NCBI GenBank assembly: GCA_014529385.2
Contig: CM043958.1
Coordinates: forward strand, 139,224,398-139,259,397
Source: Adiantum capillus-veneris
Taxonomy: Eukaryota > Streptophyta > Polypodiopsida > Polypodiales > Pteridaceae
Direction of reading: 5' to 3'
Length of the DNA stretch: 35,000 bases
This document shows positions 20,497-31,269 of the stretch, piece by piece. Under the pieces are notes generated by a model. That model worked only from the letters and a program-made list of their open reading frames with translations, searched no databases and was not told where the DNA came from. The translations under genes were made by a program, and so were the position numbers. Each line of letters opens with the position of its first letter. The stretch's first letter is position 1.

Positions 20497-23400
20497 TTAC
20501 TCTTGGGAAGCATTGTAAGCATTGACAAGGTTTAGGTTATCCTTTAATTGTATGCCTTGCATCCATCTAGCATCTTCAAAAGGATAATTCTTAAACTTAA
20601 TAAGATATCGTCGGATAGTCTTACCGCCTCTTAATACCTTGTCTTCATGTCGGAGAATGGACTCGGGCTGCAGCACCTCCTCGTGGTCCTCGATCTCCGG
20701 TGGGTCTTCAATAGTTGGTTCTTGAGGTGGCTCTCCTTTGTAAGGCTTTAAGAGGCTCACATGAAAAGCATTGTGTATGAGCCAATGATTGGGCAACTTA
20801 AGTTGATAGGCCATCTCATTGATTGGCCTAAGAATCTGGAAGGGAACATAGTACCTTTTTGCTAGTTTAGCATAGTACTTTTGGTGGCCCGTAGGATTCT
20901 TGCCCGTCGTGTGCCTTAATCGAGCCTTGGGAAACTTTAACAAGACCCAATCGTTTTCTTTAAAGGCTTGGGCTCTTCTGTGCTTGTCAGCAGCAGCCTT
21001 TTGCCTTTGCTGTGAGATAGAGATAGCATCCTTAATCTTTTGGAAAGATTCTTGTAGGTCTCGGCTATACTCATCTGCAGCGAAGATCTTCCCATGTACC
21101 TTAAGTAGCAAGGGACTTTTTGATCTTCCCTCAATTACCTCGAAAGGTGCTTTTCCTGTAGAAGTATGTACAGTGTTATTGTAAGCATACTCTACTAAGG
21201 GTAAGTACTTCTCCCATTGGGATCTTTGATCTACTTCCGTTACATAGGCTTTTAGTAGATCGAGAATAGTTAGGTTAGCTATTTCACTTTGGCCATCAGT
21301 TTGTGGATGATAGGCCGAAGAGAAGTTTAGCCTTGTTCCTAAATTCTCAAAGAGACCCTTCCAGAAATTACTAGTCATTCTAGGATCTCTATCCGACACT
21401 ATGGACATTGGCAAGCCATGGTACTTGAAAATTTGCGAAATGAAGAGGGTTGCCATTTGATGGGCTTTGATAGTCTTTTTGACAGGTATAAAATGAGCTT
21501 GTTTACTGAACCTGTCTACTATCGTCCATATTCCCGTATTCCCATGGATAGACTTAGGCAATCCAAAGATAAAATCCATGGATATGCTCTCCCATGGTGA
21601 ATTAGGGATTGGCAAGGGTTGAAGCAATCCAAGTTGCTTCCCTCTATCAAATTTTGTCTTTTGACATACCACACATTTGGAAACATACTCATGTATGTTC
21701 ACTTTCATGGTAGGCCAATAGAAATATGTTTCAATTCCCTTTAGGGTAGACTGAATCCCTCTATGCCCCGCATATGGGGGAGCATGAGATTCATACATTA
21801 CTTTCTCACGTAGTGAGTTAGTAACGCATAGTCTATTGCCATAGAGAAGATAGCCATCTTGTAAAGTAAATGGTTCTTCTTTCTTCCCTAAGGCAAGGGC
21901 TGAAATCACATCTCTAAAATCGGGATCAATAGCATACTCATCTATCATTAAAGATAGATCATTGTGAGTTGCTATGGAAACCGCATTCACTCTCGGTCGT
22001 CTTGAGAGTGCATCGGTTACTTGATTATGCTTGCCAGCAATGTGAGCAATATGAAAATGAAATTGCGAAAGGAAATTTGCCCACCTCATTTGTTTGTCGG
22101 AGAGCTTGGTCTGCGTCATGAAGTACTTAAGACTTTGGTGATCCGTTCGCAGAATGAAAGGAGTCCCCAATAAATAGTGCTTCCATGAGTCTAAGGCATG
22201 TAGAACTGCAAGGAGTTCTTGTTCGTATATGCCTAGAGCTTGCTCAACACGGTCGAGCCTTCGACTCTCATAGCCTATGGCGTGCCCTTCTTGGAGCAAA
22301 ACAGCCCCAAGGCAATCACCACAAGCATCACATTGGACCTCAAATGGTTTTGAGAGATCCGGTAGTGTAAGCACAGGTTGAGAGATAAGCTTTTCTTTAA
22401 GCTTTTCGAAAGCATTGTTCTCCTTAGCAGACCACGTATACCTAACATTTTTCTTTGTTAGGTCATGTAATGGTCCCGCAATTTGTGAGAACTTTTCTAT
22501 GAAGCGTCTATAGTATGCACACATACCTATAAAGCTTCTTAGTTCATGAAGATTCCTTGGTTTAGGCCATCCTTTTATTACCTCTAACTTGGATGGATCC
22601 ATTTGGATTCCATCTTGAGAGATAATGTGACCTAAATATTGAATCTCTTGCAAGAAAAATTCACTTTTCTTTCGATTAACATAAAGTTTATTCTCTCTTA
22701 AAACTTGAAATATTACCTGGAGGTGTTGCTTATGTTCCTCTAATGAATTAGAGTAGATGATAATATCATCAAAGAACACTCCAGTGAAGGTTCGATGAGG
22801 TCTGAACAGCTTCTCCATCAAGCGGTTAAATGTGGCTGGTGCATTAGTCAAGCCAAAAGGCATGACAATGTATTCGTAAAGACCAAATGTAGTATGAAAT
22901 GCGGTCTTTACAATGTCTTGATCAACTATCCTTATTTGATGATAGCCACTTTTTAGGTCAATCCTACTGAAGTAGGTCGATCCTTGTAGCTTATGAAATA
23001 GGTCTTCTACCCGTGGAACGGGAAACCTATTCTTGATAGTGATCCTATTTAGTGCTCTATAGTCGACACACATACGATATGTGCCGTCTTTCTTTTGCAC
23101 TAATAGCACAGGTGAGAAAAATGGAGATGAGCTAGGCCTAACCATGCCCTTCTCAATTAACTCATGCACTTGCCGCATAATCTCCTCTTGTTGAGCTTGA
23201 GAAACTCTATAAGGAGGTTTGTTAGGCGGTGAACTTCCTGGAAGAAGTTCAATTGCATGGTCGTCATTACCTCGTTTAGGAGGTAGCTCAGAAGGGATGT
23301 CGTCAATAAAGACATCTTGAAACCCCTTGAGAAAATTGGATAACTCTAATTCCTTTTGGTTGCTTTTATTTTCTTTTGCTAAAGCATTAGGTTTATTTTG

Positions 23401-25446
23401 AGAATCTTTAACAAAAATCATGTACACGGAAATAGAGCTCTTTATTGACTTGTTGAAAGCTGGTGTATGTACAATGGGGATGGTGTTACCCATCTCCCTA
23501 GCATCTATATACATGTCCTTTTCCCTGAACTTAAAGGAGATTCTCCTTTCAGGAAATTTAACATGGGCAGCCAGACGGTCAAACCATGGTGCCCCTAGGA
23601 TTACATCCTCATGCTTGAGAGGAGAGATAAAGAAATCCTCTTTGTCCACATAGCCTTGGACATGAAGCCTCAATTTCCCGATTAAGGGAGTGACTGAAGC
23701 TTCTTGCCCCTTGAAGGCACTGTCTGCGGGTAGGATATCTCCCATCTCGTAGGATTGTATGCCTAGCTTGGTGGCTAACTCCATAGATATGAAATTGTGA
23801 GTAAAACCAGGGTCAAAGAGAATAAAAGCATCATGTTCTCTTACCTTTCCCCAAGCATGGCATAGAGGAGATCCTTTGTGGTGAGTTTGGTGAATCTCCT
23901 CCTCTTGGATTTCAACCAAAGAAGCTCTAGGAGGATCTTGGCGGTTGTTCTTTTGGGGACAAGCGCGGTACGCATGCCCTTGTTCGCCGCACTTGAAACA
24001 CCGGTTATCTTTACGATAACGCTCAAGCTCTTCAGGAGAGAGTTTATTCTTTCCTTTGTAAACTCCCTTCTCTTTAGCTTTGTTGGAATTGCCCTTAGGA
24101 GACTTTTGGACATTGTCCTTCCCCTTAGGCTCATTGGAACCTTTGTTTTCCGGGGGCTTATTATTTCTTTTACCCCCCGTTTGGAAATTGATTCGCGAGG
24201 CCACCATAGTATGGTGTATTACCGCCGATATGGTACGTGGCCTTTGGGAGTTGACATACTCCGCCATTTCTTCGGTTAAGCCCGCACAAAATTGTTGCTT
24301 TTGCTCTCCAAAATCCAACTTTTTGAAGACAGTGGCTTTGAGTTGTAGGTCCCAAAACTTGTCTACATATTTGTGGATGGATTCATTGGGAGAGAGCTTT
24401 AAGCTTCGCCATTCGGTGAGTACTTTGTCTTTGGCATCGGTGGCCAAAAACTGCTTCATAATGGAAGCTCTTAAAGCCTTCCATGTTCGTGGAGCTTCAC
24501 CATTGGCTCGTAGGCTAGACCACCATTGTCTGGCGGACTTTTGAAAGTGCATAGCTACATGGCGTAGCTTAGAGGACTCCGTGAAGCCCTCATCTCCAAA
24601 CGCCGCATCGAATTGCTGGATAAAGGCCAAAACTTTGTCTGTAGCACCGAAGGTGCCATCATAGGTAAGGAAAGAGATGCTCTTCCCTCCCTCTTTGAAT
24701 TTCTTCAGCTTGGACGACCTCTTCCATGCGGCATAGGATTTCCTATGGCCTCTTCTTTTTGATGGTTCAAAAGTTCCACCATCACTTTCTTCAGAAGATG
24801 AAGAATTTGAAGAAGGTGGAGAAGAGGGTGACCTCTTTCTCGCCTTTTTCTTGTCTTGATCTTTGTCGTCTTCACCATAGCTTTCATAAGAGGAAGAGGA
24901 TAAAGAAGATGGAGAAGAGGGTGTCCTCTTTCTCGCCTTTTTCTTCTCTTGCTTTTTATCATCCCTCTTTGAATTATGGCGTGGAGAAGAGTGTGATGGT
25001 CTTCTCCGCTTTGGTGGTGATGGAGAGCGTTTAGCCCGCCGTCTTCATGGAGCCATCTCCGCCGAGGTGGCGGGAGACTCGCTTCTTTCTCGTTCCTTCG
25101 GTGGAGGCTCTTGAGTTCTCCTTTGGGAAGGAGATGCATCATCAAGAAGTAAGTTCTTGAGCCCTTCATATGGATTCTCTTCTTCTTCCCGAATCGGAGA
25201 GAGACCTCTTTTGGTAGTCTCACAAGGAGGCTTCCTAGGTGTTCTCTCGTCATGGTGATGAGCTTGGAGAATCCCGTGAGCACGGAGCTGCCGTTGCACT
25301 TCACTTTGGAGAGATGGATTGCCCATGGCTTGTTGAAGCCTAGAAACAAGATAATTAACAAGCATTGAAGCATCATTAGTAGCTTGCTCATGAGCAAAAT
25401 CAAAGTTATCAACATTAATTTCACTCTCTTTAATATTGTCAGCCAT
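20497..25446 (-). CDS. Chromovirus gag-pol polyprotein, one frame with a single TGA
   Basis: The ATG at 25446 (MADNIKESEIN) and the stop at 20497-20499 lie in one frame of 1650 codons, broken only by TGA at 25045-25047. Copy A has C, not T, at the matching site, so the stop is probably specific to B and of CpG-decay type. In order: N-terminal Gag; an Arg/Ser-rich stretch; Gag core (MHFQKSARQWW, 24560 region); zinc knuckle CFKCGEQGHAYRAC; protease with DPGFTHNFIS and ILGAPWF; RT with FFDDIIIYS; RNase H with QCDACGDCLG and RTDHQSL; integrase with the HHCC finger (H...H, CVVCQ) and DDE residues in SMDFIFG, SDRDPRM and GQSEIAN; and a group II-like chromodomain (PESILRH ... RRYLIKF ... DARWM). Protease has DPG where DSG/DTG is usual. 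The long open part downstream of the TGA has no ATG before the Gag core. Confidence 0.96.
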
Positions 25447-25850
25447 TCTAACAACTTTTAGGTGTAAACTTTTTAGGTGTACTTTGGCACTTCAAGCCCT
25501 AGTTGCTACTCCTCTTTACCCCTTTAGAAAAAGCACTCAAGCTACTGTACCCGCGGCTCGAATACCATTAATTGCAAGGAATAGAAGAGAGGGTCTTTCG
25601 ACACCAAAACAGCACCGGCTCCTGTCAAGCTTCTAATAGCTCAATAGTGGTTAAGCCGTAGGCAAGCCCCGTAGGACTCCACTATTAAGACCATAGCTCT
25701 CGACGGTGATGCCCCGTTAACTGCACAAAGGCAGGCGCACTGCAAGGCTGAAAAATCCCTATTCTACTTACTCACAGGCAATTAATAATACCAACCATTT
25801 GTAGCTAGCTTGAGGACCTCCCTTCTTGAGCAAGAAAAGAGAAACCTTGA
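25447..25850 (-). other. 5' leader of element B
   Basis: About 400 bp between the primer-binding site and the gag ATG. No coding signal. Packaging and dimerisation signals would be expected here, but none can be named from sequence alone. Confidence 0.8.
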
Positions 25851-25862
25851 GCTCTGACACCA
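25851..25862 (-). other. Primer-binding site of element B
   Basis: The minus strand reads TGGTGTCAGAGC one base after the 5' LTR. It matches the plant initiator tRNA-Met site TGGTATCAGAGC except at one position. Confidence 0.88.
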
Positions 25863-25863
25863 A

Positions 25864-27453
25864 TGTAACATTTAATGGCCTAAAATCTTATGTGTAGCGG
25901 AAATTAGCATGAACATAGTGAGCATTTCATTAGAGTTGATTCCTAATGAGAATTACAAGAGTGCTTGGGTGGAGAGAGCAACAAAAAGAATAACACCTAG
26001 TTAGATAGCATCGACAATACTTTCAAAAGAGAGAGCAATTAAGCTATTGACAACAGTTGAGGACCGGATTTGCATGGAGCCGGTCCCCCCTCCAAAAGGC
26101 TTTGTATTATGGTTTCTCCCATCAAGAGAGACATTGTACAATACAGTTCTTTGTGTTCCTTCAAGACGAGCTAGTGCAATGAAGATGGAAGCTTCATACA
26201 CCAAGCAAAACACTTAATCAAACACAACTTGAATTATCCCCGTTCTCAGACCCAAGACCTCACACACCTTCGAAGATGGTGAGAGCTAGCAGGGTATGAG
26301 AGTAGATTGAGAGGAAAAAGAAGTATCTTACGAGAAAGAAGTACATCTCCTCACATAATCACTCATATTAGCATAGCTTAGCTTAGTAATTAGCTTGGTA
26401 GAGAAGATGAGCATGCATTGAAGCTTGGCTCTTGGTTGGATTTGCATCCACATGCCAAGAGAGTGTTGATGTAGGCTTCTATCTCACAAGCTTGGAGTAG
26501 GTGATGAGCTCTCCATTAAAGCTTGGGAGGAGATAGAGTATTTTCCCTTCACACATGGTCAAGTGTGAGAGTGTGTGTGTCAATGCCAAGCAAAAATCAG
26601 CCCCCTCTCTCTCTTGGGCGAGCCCTAGCTGCTAAGTTAGTCTGGCTTTTGCCTCATTGGACCTCCCCAGGTCAAGCCAATAGGGATTAAGCAGCATAAG
26701 CGATAGCCTTCTGACATGTGTCCCCCTTTCCCCTTTTGTGAGAGCTTTAGATAATTAAATAATTAAACTAAACTCTCATTGGACCCCTTTGCCTCCTGGC
26801 CAATAGGAATCAGGCAAGCCATGGGGCTCCTGAATGCTCATTGGACCCCTTGGGAGACTGCCCAATAGTCTTCTAGGACACTTAATTCTTATTGGTTTCT
26901 TTTATTAAATGTTTTTAAATTAATTAAACTAGATTTACTCTAGCCTAATTCTCATTGGTCCACTTCAAGGGTCTTCCAATAGGAATTGGGCATACCTTGT
27001 GGGCATCTGGCCTAGGGAGCTGACATGTGTCCCTCATTCCCTTTGTGTAAAGGGAGCCTGTGTGTGTGTGTGTGGCTTTCTCTCTCATCCCCTAGCTTTG
27101 GGGCTCGCCCCCTCCCATGTAGGGATGTAGAAAGACTTTTTGGGCACACACTAAGCATCCAATTTTCCCTAAGGTTGACCTTTGGACACAACCTTTGAAT
27201 TTTGGAACCTTAGCATTTTGGAAGTCTTAATGGGCTGAACCTTAGGGTCTTTTTAGCCCGTTGTTTCACATGGCTCTTTTGCAGATGGCCCCCCCTTTGG
27301 ATCCCTATTTTCCCTCCTTTGGATCCCTACTGTGGCCGGTCTGCTAACTTAACCAATATTCTAGCTTTTTCTCCCTTGGCACTTCCCCACATTAAATGAT
27401 CAGTTTAATATGAGAAAATCATTTAGGAGAATTAGATATTGATTATTATGACA
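25864..27453 (-). repeat. 5' LTR of element B
   Basis: 1590 bp, same length as the left LTR, with five substitutions between them. In element orientation this is the promoter-bearing upstream LTR. Confidence 0.97.
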
Positions 27454-27458
27454 TTGAT
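27454..27458. repeat. Target-site duplication of element B, right copy
   Basis: TTGAT directly after the right LTR, identical to 18545-18549. Confidence 0.95.
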
Positions 27459-27888
27459 TATTCCCTATTTTCTTTTGTGGACGACCTGTTTTCCATTTCT
27501 CTGTGCTCGATGAAATTGGAACTAAGAGTTGTCCTCCTTTAAGTGATACTTTAAGTTGATTGGTGTTCCAATATGGTACTGCCTTGTATGTCCGCATCCA
27601 TGAGATTCCAAGAATCATCATTTCATTCATATGTTCATCTGGTATGCATATAAATTGATGAGGGCATGAAAATCCATTTACTATCACGTTCAAGTTGACC
27701 ACTCCCAATTCCGGTGTTGGGTTTTTGTTGCATCCTTTGATAGCAAATATTCCCAAGGCTAAACATTGATTCGTTGCTTTTTTGTAAGTGGAATAGATGA
27801 ATACATTCATTCGAGCTCCGATATATACTAATGCATTTGTGCTATGATTGTTCAGTTTTACCATGATGCAAAGGTCAATTCCATCCAA
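27459..27888 (-). pseudogene. Retropepsin-like domain located after integrase in remnant D
   Basis: The minus-strand frame begins near 27888 (MDGIDLCIMVKL). It contains NALVYIGARMNVFIYS, which aligns to the active-site loop of retropepsins, but the catalytic Asp is Tyr and the following Thr is Ile. Further on, FICIPDEHMNEMMILGISWM matches the second-half motif ILGxxW. A Lys/Gly-rich linker follows and the frame is cut by element B. The domain lies only about 140 bp downstream of the integrase C-terminal remnant, in another frame. Canonical Ty3/gypsy order puts protease before RT, so this is either an extra domain or the result of rearrangement. Remnant C has the same domain, also followed by WVPK motifs. 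The fold assignment rests on motifs only. Confidence 0.6.
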
Positions 27889-28028
27889 CCATTCTTCATC
27901 TGCGTTGATACTGCATCATTTTGTGATTCCCATATTCGTTCACCTTGTTCCAAAGTGTTGATGGAAATAGGTGTTTGTTGATTCTTGAAAGGAGCTTTCC
28001 TTTTGAGTACTCAAAGTTGAGCTTCCTC

Positions 28029-28975
28029 TTAAGCTTCATCAATAACCTGTTTTCGTTTAAACTTTCTCTGCTTTGTTGCATGCATTTTTTCTAGCAAATC
28101 ATTGGTTAGTGGAAAATGGTACTTCTTTAAGCGGCACCCACTAATCCAGTTAGCCATTGGTTCACCATCTATAGTGAACAACATAACTGCGCCACTTGGA
28201 GATACTTCTTCAATGATAAACGGTCCATTTTCCTTTTTCTTGAATTTGGGAATGTGTTGCTTAAGGGAATAAACTAAAACTAGGTCCCCTTTTTTGAAGA
28301 TTTTTGTGATTAGATGTGAATAAAAAAATTGCTTTTGCTTCCGTTTTTGTGAATAGATGTGAGCTACTGCTGTTAGCCTTTGTTTATCAAGATTTTCTAA
28401 ATCTTCAAGCTTCTCTGACCATGCATATCTGGTCCACTCAAGATCTTTAGCTACCCTTAGTGTTGGCAATAGAAATTTCATTGGTAGTATGGCATCAAGA
28501 CCCTAAACAAGGTTAAAGGGTGTAGCATATAAAGTTGTCTTGAATGAAACTCTATAAGCCCATAGAGTGGCATGTAGATTCATTTTCCAATCAAATCATC
28601 ATGAACTAACCACTTTAGTCAATACCAAGCTAAGAATTTTATTCGTGTGATCAACTTGTCCATTTTCTTATGGATGATATGAAGCAGATTTGTTATGGAT
28701 AACCATAAATTCATTCAGCAGGTCAATTATCTCATTGAGGAAATGAGTTCCCCTATCACTGACAATTTTTATTGGAAGTCCATATTTTGTAAATACATTC
28801 TCATACAAGAATGCGGTTGTGGTTCTAGCATCATTCTTCCTTGTTGCCTTAGCCTCTGTCCACTTGGTCAAATAGTCCATAGCTACAATGATATATTGAG
28901 ATTGAGTTCTATAAGCAGGTGGTTGTATTGGTCTGACAAAATCTATGCCCCATTTGCAAAAGCTCTAGCTCCCAT
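28029..28975 (-). pseudogene. Ty3/gypsy integrase core and C-terminal domain of remnant D
   Basis: One frame runs from about 28960 to 28029, broken by stops at 28668-28670 (TAA), 28596-28601 (two TGA) and 28503-28505 (TAG), with a frameshift just upstream near 28965. The core starts with WGIDFVRPI, then DYLTKWTEAKA and VSDRGTHFLNEI. The third acidic residue is Asp in GQVDHTNKIL where Glu is usual. The C-terminal part reads KKGDLVLVYSLKQ, ENGPFIIEEV and GCRLKKYHFP, typical of the SH3-like integrase tail of a non-chromodomain plant Ty3/gypsy group. No reverse transcriptase is present because copia LTR H interrupts D at 29000. Confidence 0.88.
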
Positions 28976-28999
28976 CATTGGTCTTAAGGGCATGCTATC

Positions 29000-29083
29000 T
29001 GTTCCGAAATAAGACGTAGCTAAATAGATAATTGAGTAGATCACTTAATGGAGAGAGACAAATTTACATACACGAGATTATAG

Positions 29084-29143
<60 letters not shown>

Positions 29144-29751
29144 GAGTACACATGATATACGTGGTTCACCCAATGTGGGCTACGTCCACGGGAAAGGAGC
29201 CACTCAATGGCTTTAGTACTTCAAAACAAGAAGTAATTTACAAAGGGATTATACCCTTAATGGAGCTCCCGCCTTGCTTCACTCTCACCACCTCACACCC
29301 ACCTTGTTGCATCAACTTCAAACTATGAAATGTGTGTAGAAATGGCCTCCTTTTATAGGCTAAAAGGGCTGCCCTCTCTCATGAGAGGCAGCCATGTGTA
29401 GCCGTCCTTGTGTGAATAAGTCCAAATTGAACCCTCCAATCCCCCCATGTGTGGCTGCCCTTGTGTAGACAAATCCGCTTTTGAATTTGGCCACCGGCCA
29501 CTGGCCATTGACTTATGACCACCAGCCACCGGCCAACCGACCAGCCAATTTCCGACCACTTTCTGGCCGTCGTCCGGACATAATATTCCGACGAGGAAAA
29601 AATTGCCCCTGAATTTTGGCCGTGTGAATTTTGGTTTCCGGCGAGTGATTTTCCTTCACGCACGAGGGCTTCTCCTCATAATGGGGGCCTTACAAATGTG
29701 CGCTTTTACCACAAAAAATTACAAGGGGTAAATCAGGCTCCATACTTAACA
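29000..29751 (-). repeat. 3' LTR of Ty1/copia element H
   Basis: On the plus strand it starts TGTTCCGAAATAAG and ends CATACTTAACA, so the edges are TGTT and AACA. It is followed by ATCTCCCACTTGG (29752-29764), which is a polypurine tract on the minus strand. Remnant D coding (MPLRPMMGARAFA) stops just left of 29000, which supports the left edge. CTATC (28995-28999) would be the target duplication, but the other end of the element is lost. It includes an (AG)n tract. Confidence 0.7.
29087..29146. repeat. (AG)n microsatellite
   Basis: About 60 bp of AG units with one G interruption at about 29133, inside the LTR of element H near its left edge. Confidence 0.96.
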
Positions 29752-30028
29752 ATCTCCCACTTGGAGACTGATCTTCAAACCAAACCTGTGACTGCTTTCC
29801 ATCCTGTCTTCTTATCCTTGAATGCCGATTGAAGATGAGCAAAAGCTGAACTTCTCCTTGTTGACCACCTTTGTAAACATGTCTGCAAGATTTTCACTTG
29901 TATGCACCTTTCCTAGCTTTAGCCGTCCCTCTTCCAAAAGAGTGCGTATGAACCTCAATGTGCTTTGTCCTTGAATGAAAGGCCGAGTTCTTCGCAAGAT
30001 GAATAGCGCTTTGGCTATCACTGTAGGT
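29752..30028 (-). pseudogene. Ty1/copia RNase H C-terminal fragment of element H
   Basis: The minus strand reads SDSQSAIHLAKNSAFHSRTKHI, then after one frameshift at about 29955 LGKVHTSENLADMFTKVV and a stop at 29812. This is the very end of copia pol, followed by the polypurine tract and LTR. The element is cut at about 30028, so the rest of pol, gag and the 5' LTR are missing. The style resembles Tork-type elements. Confidence 0.88.
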
Positions 30029-30676
30029 GTCTAGCAACTATCTGGACCAAAAAATGTTTATTTTGACCTTTTAGCTAGTAGAAGATAATAAGCGCGCTTA
30101 TTATCTACTAGGTCAGAAAATGACAATTTTGCAGTTTTTCTTCTCCATACTAATCAAGTATATCCCCAACAAGCCTTGAATGAGGTTATTTTAACTTTTT
30201 GCCCACTTTTACTTAATCCTCAATAGATTTTATCTCTGGTAGAGATGCTTTTTTGGTAGTCATGTAGGTCAAAGAATGTCCAAATAACTTAAAACCTCAC
30301 ACAAGCACTCTATTGCTTCCCTAGACTCAATTCCTTTCAAAAAAACTTGCAAAAAGTCAATTTTTAAGGGATAGGAGATAATAAGCATGCTTATTATCTA
30401 TAGGATCAAATTGAGGTGCTTTTGCAACTCTTTTGGCTTATACTAGCTGTTTGTACTCTAATCAAGCCACAAAACAAGTTCCATGAAGTTTGGTTTAGTT
30501 TTGATCTTTCTAAGACAAATTTTGTGTCTGCATTTTGGTTCCAAAGCTTTTTGAGCCTATTTACAACTTACAAGTCCAGATTCTACCAAACTTGAATCAG
30601 AGTCTCTTTACATGATGCTAACACCTACGGAGTTGAAAAAAGGTCAAAATCTTGCTTTCTCTATCCCCTAGATATC
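30029..30676. other. AT-rich non-coding region with perfect 24-bp palindromes
   Basis: No coding signal. Perfect palindromes lie at 30083-30106 (AGATAATAAGCG plus its reverse complement) and 30376-30399 (AGATAATAAGCA plus its reverse complement). Related half-sites occur downstream to about 32630. Confidence 0.7.
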
Positions 30677-31269
30677 AAGTGTGCTTAATATCTTGGTAAT
30701 GATTTTTTGCACATTTTTCAAAATTTTCATCTCCCACAATTGCCACAACGTGTTTGAAGACTTATTAAGAGGTTTGGTCAAGTTCTGATCAATTCTGAGT
30801 GTTTCACTCCTAGTTGTCTGTTTATTCAGAGAATGGACTCTTTTGGCCCAAATTTGTATCCAAATGAATCTTTAAGCACTTGTGCTTTCACAAAAGTTTT
30901 CATGTATCATCTAAACAAGCTGTTCATGTGAGAAAGTTTAGATTCAAGCTTGAGAAAAAAAGGACGCTTATTAAGTGTGCTTAATATCTTGGTAATAATT
31001 TTTTGCACGTTTTTCAAAATTTTCATCTCCCACAATGGCAACAAGGTGTTTGAAGACTTGTCAAGAGGTTTGGTCAAGTTCTGTTTAGTTCTGAGTGTTT
31101 CACTCCTAGTTGTCTGTTTGTTCAGAGAATGGACTCTTTTGGCTAAATTGGTATCCAATTGAATCTTTAAGCACTTGTGCCTTCACAAAAGTTTTCATGT
31201 ATCATCTAAACAAGCTGTCCATGTGAGAAAAGTTTAGATTCAAGCTTGAGAAAAAAAAAGACGCTTATT
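30677..31269. repeat. Tandem duplication, unit about 296 bp
   Basis: Unit 1 is 30677-30972 and unit 2 is 30973-31269. Both start AAGTGTGCTTAATATCTTGG and end with a run of A and (G)GACGCTTATT. They are about 93% identical by eye, with scattered substitutions and small A-run indels. Neither unit has an open frame of note. Confidence 0.93.

Larger units (their letters stand above)
18550..27453 (-). mobile_element. Full-length Ty3/gypsy chromovirus B
   Basis: A complete minus-strand LTR retrotransposon of 8904 bp. It has two 1590-bp LTRs, a perfect 5-bp target duplication (TTGAT), a tRNA-Met-type primer-binding site, a polypurine tract and one continuous gag-pol frame interrupted by a single stop. 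The pol order protease, RT, RNase H, integrase, chromodomain assigns it to the chromoviruses (Ty3/gypsy). Comparing the LTRs base by base I find five substitutions and no indel (near 18564, 18675, 18832, 19516 and 20018), so the insertion is recent. It sits inside remnant D. Confidence 0.97.

Noticed and set aside
20497-24630. Gag-pol starting at 24630
   Set aside because: The codon there is TTG. The frame stays open upstream to the TGA at 25045 and then to the ATG at 25446.
25045-25047. TGA as a programmed readthrough or selenocysteine codon
   Set aside because: Copy A has no TGA there and no recoding signal is visible, so a point mutation is simpler.
24705-25454. A 249-codon minus-strand frame rich in Arg, His and Leu
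   Set aside because: It is another frame of the same Gag-coding stretch of B; it lacks a domain, whereas the gag frame matches copy A.
29353-29663. Minus-strand frames of 68 and 94 codons
   Set aside because: They lie inside the LTR of copia element H and show no domain.
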